NCBI GenBank assembly: GCA_016927185.1
Contig: JAFGND010000083.1
Span: 1-8,736, forward strand
Origin: Candidatus Coatesiibacteriota bacterium
GTDB lineage: Bacteria > JAFGND01
DNA length: 8,736 nucleotides
Direction of reading: 5' to 3'
Positions 5,281 to 8,736 of this stretch are shown piece by piece. The notes beneath the pieces are model-generated. The model was not told the DNA's origin, ran no database searches, and saw nothing but the letters and a program-made list of their open reading frames with translations. A program made the position numbers and the translations under genes. Position 1 is the stretch's first letter. The number at the start of each line of letters is the position of its first letter.

Positions 5281-7251
5281 ATGCCTCTCTTCAAACTTCA
5301 TTCACCATTCAATCCTGCCGGGGATCAGCCCCAGGCAATTGACAAAATAGTTGAACATATTCAGAACAATGAAAGATATATCACACTTCTGGGAGTTACT
5401 GGTTCAGGAAAGACATATACCCTTGCAAACGTAATAGCCAGACTTGACAGACCCGTACTTGTAATCTCACATAACAAGACACTTGCAGCGCAATTGTATG
5501 CTGAATTCTCAGCTTTCTTTCCGGAAAATGCTGTTGGGTTCTTCATTAGCTATTATGATTACTATCAACCAGAAGCCTATATTCCCAGATCTGATCAGTA
5601 TATACCCAAAGATGCTGATGTGAACCAGGATATAGACAGAATGAGGCTTGCTGCTACAAGTGAACTTCTGTCAAGGCGTGATGTTATCATAGTAGCTTCA
5701 GTAAGCTGCATATATGGATTAGGTGCACCTGGCGATATAGAGAAAATGGTTCTCAAATTTAAGACAGGAGACAGGATAGACAGGTACCGCTTCTTCCAGG
5801 ATCTTGCAATAAGACAGTATTCAAGAAATGATCTTGTACTAAACAGGGGAGAATTCCAGGTAAAGGGAGACATAATTGATATATTTCCTTCTTATGAGGA
5901 AAGAATAATCAGAATTGAACTCTTTGATGATGAGATAGAGCGAATATCTTTTCTGCATCAGGTTACAAAAGAAAAACTAAAGACAGTAAAAGATTATACT
6001 CTTTTCCCTGCAAAGCATTTTGTAATGCCAGAAGAAAGACTGAATTACGCATTGAAAAATATCAAGGAAGAGCTGAAGGAAAGATATAAATATTTCACTG
6101 ATTTAGGGAGAATTGTAGAAGCAGAGAGAATAAAGACAAGAACTGAATATGATCTTGATATGCTTCAGGAAATGGGCTACTGCTCAGGAATAGAGAATTA
6201 TTCAAGGCATTTCGATGGACGTTCAGCAGGAACAAGACCAGCTTGTCTTCTTGATTACTTTCCCAAGGATTTCATTACAATTGTTGATGAGAGCCATATG
6301 ACAATTCCGCAGTTGCATGGAATGTACAGGGGAGACAGATCAAGGAAGGAAACGCTCATAGAATATGGTTTCAGGCTGCCTTCTGCTCTTGATAACAGAC
6401 CGCTTTTTTTCGAAGAATGGGAGATATTGACAGGGCAGACTATATATATGTCAGCTACTCCCGGACCTCATGAAAAGAACATCACATCAGCTACTTTGGT
6501 GGAACAGGTAATTAGACCAACAGGACTTGTTGATCCTGAGGTTGAAGTAAGACCTGCAGAAAATCAGATTGAGGATCTGCTGAATGAGCTTAAAAGAAAG
6601 GAAGAGCATGAGAAGATACTCATAACCACTTTAACAAAAAGAATGAGTGAGGATCTCTCTGAATACCTTCTCAATAGAGGCTATAAAGTTGCATATCTTC
6701 ATAGCGACATAGATTCTCTTGACAGGATTGAATTACTCAAGAACTTTCATGGGGAAACATTTCAAATACTTGTAGGAATAAACCTTCTTCGGGAAGGACT
6801 TGATCTTCCAAAGGTGACACTTGTCGCTATACTGGATGCTGACAAGGAAGGATTCCTGCGATCAGAGACAAGTCTTATTCAAACTTCAGGAAGAGCGGCA
6901 AGAAATGTTACAGGCAAAGTCATCCTGTATGCTGATAGACTTACTGGCAGTATTCAAAGAGCTCTGGGCGAAATGAACAGAAGACGCGAAAAGCAGCTTG
7001 ATTATAACAAGAAGCATGGAATTATTCCCAGAAGCATTACTCCAAAAGAATTTTCTGCTCCCGGTTTCGAGAACTTGATGAAGAAGAAAGGAAAGAAGCA
7101 GGAAATAAGGATACCCAAAGATGAAATTGCTTCAATAATAGAGAAACTAAAGAAAGATATGATTGAAGCTGCAAATAATCTTGATTTCGAGAAAGCAGCA
7201 TTCCTGAGGGATCAGATAATGTCAATAACAGGAGAACTTCCAATCACTTGA
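5281..7251 (+). CDS. uvrB: UvrB, excinuclease ABC subunit B
   Basis: This 656-residue protein is full length for UvrB, the damage-verifying helicase-like subunit of nucleotide excision repair: it receives the lesion from UvrA and positions UvrC for incision. Visible in order are NPAGDQPQAI (11-20), Walker A GVTGSGKT (38-45), the beta-hairpin region YYDYYQPEAYIPRSDQYIPK (91-110) that clamps one DNA strand, motif II DESH (336-339), SATPG (391-395), GINLLREGLDLP (499-510), motif VI QTSGRAARN (534-542) and a C-terminal UVR domain (about 614-650) that contacts UvrC. Motif VI has Ser where most UvrB proteins have Ile. AAGGA lies five bases before the ATG, and MPLFKLHSPF is a natural N terminus. uvrA and uvrC are not adjacent. 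Its stop directly abuts the stop of the minus-strand gene. Confidence 0.98.
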   Translation: MPLFKLHSPFNPAGDQPQAIDKIVEHIQNNERYITLLGVTGSGKTYTLANVIARLDRPVLVISHNKTLAAQLYAEFSAFFPENAVGFFISYYDYYQPEAYIPRSDQYIPKDADVNQDIDRMRLAATSELLSRRDVIIVASVSCIYGLGAPGDIEKMVLKFKTGDRIDRYRFFQDLAIRQYSRNDLVLNRGEFQVKGDIIDIFPSYEERIIRIELFDDEIERISFLHQVTKEKLKTVKDYTLFPAKHFVMPEERLNYALKNIKEELKERYKYFTDLGRIVEAERIKTRTEYDLDMLQEMGYCSGIENYSRHFDGRSAGTRPACLLDYFPKDFITIVDESHMTIPQLHGMYRGDRSRKETLIEYGFRLPSALDNRPLFFEEWEILTGQTIYMSATPGPHEKNITSATLVEQVIRPTGLVDPEVEVRPAENQIEDLLNELKRKEEHEKILITTLTKRMSEDLSEYLLNRGYKVAYLHSDIDSLDRIELLKNFHGETFQILVGINLLREGLDLPKVTLVAILDADKEGFLRSETSLIQTSGRAARNVTGKVILYADRLTGSIQRALGEMNRRREKQLDYNKKHGIIPRSITPKEFSAPGFENLMKKKGKKQEIRIPKDEIASIIEKLKKDMIEAANNLDFEKAAFLRDQIMSITGELPIT

Positions 7252-8634
7252 TTAAAAAAATTTGTCCTTCAGGAAAATTATCTGGGAAATTGCATACTCA
7301 GCTTGAATATACAAGAAAAACAAAACTGTTAATATAAAGACAAGTCTTCTTTTCCCTGATGCTTTCTTGTAAAGGCTTGATATGCTACCATCCATGCTTG
7401 ATAATGAATCAAGGGAAATCGCGGAAAGTATACCTATCAAAGGCATCACAGGAATGCAATATAAACCTGAAGAAAAAGATATCCAGTAAGGAATAGCATA
7501 CATTGATATTATCAAGATGATGCTTTTCAGACTATTCCTTGCTTTGTTTTCATCAAGAAGTATTAGTACAAGAGATGTCAGAATTATGAATATATGAAAA
7601 AAGAAATCAAGTATCACTGAGATATATGCAATAGACCTGTTCAATGCAGTATATCTCATCTTTTTTAATATTGTGCTGCCTGTATAAGAATTAAATGCGA
7701 AAAATGATCTGATCCTGCTAGTTGTTCTTATTACGAAAAGATCGGGTCTAGTCTTGATGTTATTCAAGGTATAATTGAAGAAAAATTTTTCCTGCTCATC
7801 AAGTGGCATACTCAGAATTTTGGTAACCATCTCAAGATAACCAGCAGGAATCCTCTTGTTATTTGGTGAAATTTCTCCAAAAGGCCATGTCCTGTAAAGA
7901 GGCGTGAATTCATTATTACCATAAAAAAAGTTTCTTGAATTGGCAGCGTTAATGAATACCAGTTTGCCGGTTTTCATATGCACAAATGAAATCCATGATA
8001 TTATCAGTAATAATGATGCAGCAAGCATTATCAAGTAATTCCTTATATTTCTTGTTTTATATAGTATATGTAAAGGTATGGCAATACAAAGCAAAAGGTT
8101 CGATGGTCTGATAAGAACAAGCAGGGAGAGTACCAGTCCCAGTAAAATGAAAGTCACTAGCTTGCTTTCTTTATTGATTTTTTGCAACAGGAAGAATATC
8201 ATGATTATTAAAGGTATTATTATTCCCTGAGTCATAGGAGCTATTGTGAAATATATGAAAGAGGGAAAATATGTAAAAATTATAAGATAGACATTAGCGG
8301 TTTTTCTTGTAATGATCTGCTTCATGATAAAGTATAAAGAACAAGCGAACACAATGTACATGAGTATCATGGAAATCCTTGCAATTATCAAGCTTGCACC
8401 AAATATCGAATAAAAGAAGAACAGGTAAAATGACATTCCAGGAGGCCAGTAAGGGACTTCAAATACACCTTTCAGGTATTGCAGGGCAACTATATGATAG
8501 CTTAAATCATCTCCAAGAAATGGTGAATCCCTCAAGAAAAAGATAGTTGCTATACGAAAGAGAATTCCTGTGAATATTATATAAATGAAACTCCATTTAT
8601 TATCCAGCAAATCAATAAATGGAGTTTTATTCAC
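7252..8634 (-). CDS. GT39/ArnT-like membrane glycosyltransferase
   Basis: This 460-residue protein has about ten to eleven hydrophobic segments. The first (about 14-34) is followed by a loop with GDDLSYHIVALQYLKG (41-56). The acidic pair there corresponds to the catalytic Asp/Glu region of GT-C fold enzymes of the PMT/ArnT (GT39) type, which move a sugar from a polyprenyl-phosphate carrier to a protein or lipid on the outer face of the membrane. WPPGMSFYLFF (63-73), RPSN (176-179) and KLVFINAANSRNFFYGNN (224-241) also fit this superfamily, and the C-terminal region ends in further helices. The start is GTG, sharing its G with the upstream stop TAG; AAGGA (minus strand, 8644-8648) lies nine bases before it. 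A long inverted repeat covers codons 2-17. Donor and acceptor sugars cannot be told. It is convergent with uvrB with no gap and no clear terminator between them. Confidence 0.8.
   Translation of the reverse strand: MNKTPFIDLLDNKWSFIYIIFTGILFRIATIFFLRDSPFLGDDLSYHIVALQYLKGVFEVPYWPPGMSFYLFFFYSIFGASLIIARISMILMYIVFACSLYFIMKQIITRKTANVYLIIFTYFPSFIYFTIAPMTQGIIIPLIIMIFFLLQKINKESKLVTFILLGLVLSLLVLIRPSNLLLCIAIPLHILYKTRNIRNYLIMLAASLLLIISWISFVHMKTGKLVFINAANSRNFFYGNNEFTPLYRTWPFGEISPNNKRIPAGYLEMVTKILSMPLDEQEKFFFNYTLNNIKTRPDLFVIRTTSRIRSFFAFNSYTGSTILKKMRYTALNRSIAYISVILDFFFHIFIILTSLVLILLDENKARNSLKSIILIISMYAIPYWISFSSGLYCIPVMPLIGILSAISLDSLSSMDGSISSLYKKASGKRRLVFILTVLFFLYIQAEYAISQIIFLKDKFF
8584..8631 (-). repeat. 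18-base inverted repeat at the start of the glycosyltransferase gene
   Basis: Arms 8584-8601 and 8614-8631 are inverted copies with 17 of 18 positions matching, around a 12-base loop. In the minus-strand mRNA this gives 14 perfect pairs next to the loop, one A-C mismatch, then three more pairs. The hairpin begins at codon 2, immediately after the GTG and the overlapping TAG, and encodes NKTPFIDLLDNKWSFI. It could hold back initiation or couple it to upstream translation. Confidence 0.75.
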
Positions 8635-8735
8635 TATTCAGCATCCTTGACTTTCAGTATTCTTTCATCGGAATTAGCACGCAGGGTAGGTGCATACATT
8701 GCAGAAGCTAAAGCAGGCAGGGCATGGAATGTACC
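8634..8735 (-). CDS. C-terminal end of an unknown gene upstream of the glycosyltransferase (partial)
   Basis: On the minus strand an open frame enters from the window edge and runs 33 codons to TAG (8636-8634). It contains the stretches HALPALASAMYAPTLRAN and SDERILKVKDAE. I do not recognise the family from this much: a small-residue-rich segment is followed by a charged C terminus. The TAG and the GTG of the next gene share one base, as TAGTG, which is typical of translationally coupled operon neighbours and supports this being a real gene end. By position it may work with the glycosyltransferase, for example in cell-surface sugar assembly, but nothing in the residues shows that. Confidence 0.6.
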   Translation of the reverse strand, partial: GTFHALPALASAMYAPTLRANSDERILKVKDAE

Positions 8736-8736
8736 C

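Noticed and set aside
7242-7253. AATCA-CT-TGATT followed by an A-run as a terminator at the uvrB/glycosyltransferase junction
   Set aside because: The loop would be only two bases and the stem five weak pairs, too small for a stable hairpin.

Overview
The window is low in GC and uses AGA/AGG for most arginines and ATA for many isoleucines. Two proteins end in a short Pro-Asn-Pro...Gly-Val-Tyr...Val-Lys-Val type tail, which resembles type IX secretion (T9SS) type A sorting domains. That points to a bacterium of the Bacteroidota/FCB kind, possibly one of the uncultured FCB-like candidate phyla. This is an inference from tail type and base use, not a taxonomic assignment.

Layout. Bases 2-94 are the 3' end of a secreted protein whose tail is nearly the same as that of the PQQ-propeller gene 3.8 kb downstream. 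Between these two tails lies a tight three-gene run (195-2526): a PP-loop ATPase with a CxxC...C cysteine set, a small two-helix membrane protein that overlaps it by 23 bases, and a group II (SufS/CsdA-like) cysteine desulfurase 15 bases further on. It reads as a self-contained sulfur-transfer module: the desulfurase could supply persulfide sulfur and the PP-loop enzyme could adenylate and thiolate a target that the sequence does not reveal. It is the best candidate here for an undescribed system. Next come the eight-bladed PQQ-like propeller protein (2643-3911), a stand-alone radical SAM protein (3970-4791), a small exported YfiM-like protein (4850-5188) and uvrB (5281-7251). The last two coding regions are on the minus strand: a GT39-like membrane glycosyltransferase (7252-8634), convergent with uvrB with no base between the stop codons, and the C-terminal end of an unknown gene (8634-8735), whose TAG overlaps the glycosyltransferase GTG.

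Non-coding structure. A near-perfect 18-base inverted repeat starts at the second codon of the glycosyltransferase gene, directly after the stop/start overlap. Several plus-strand genes are preceded by a recurring GTTATG/GTTATA element, in two cases inside a CATAA...TTATG inverted repeat. A degenerate LexA-like site lies upstream of uvrB. No stretch over 300 bases lacks a gene. I saw no tRNA, rRNA, CRISPR array or insertion sequence. The longest intergenic gaps, about 100 bases at 95-194 and 2527-2642, hold the regulatory candidates listed.
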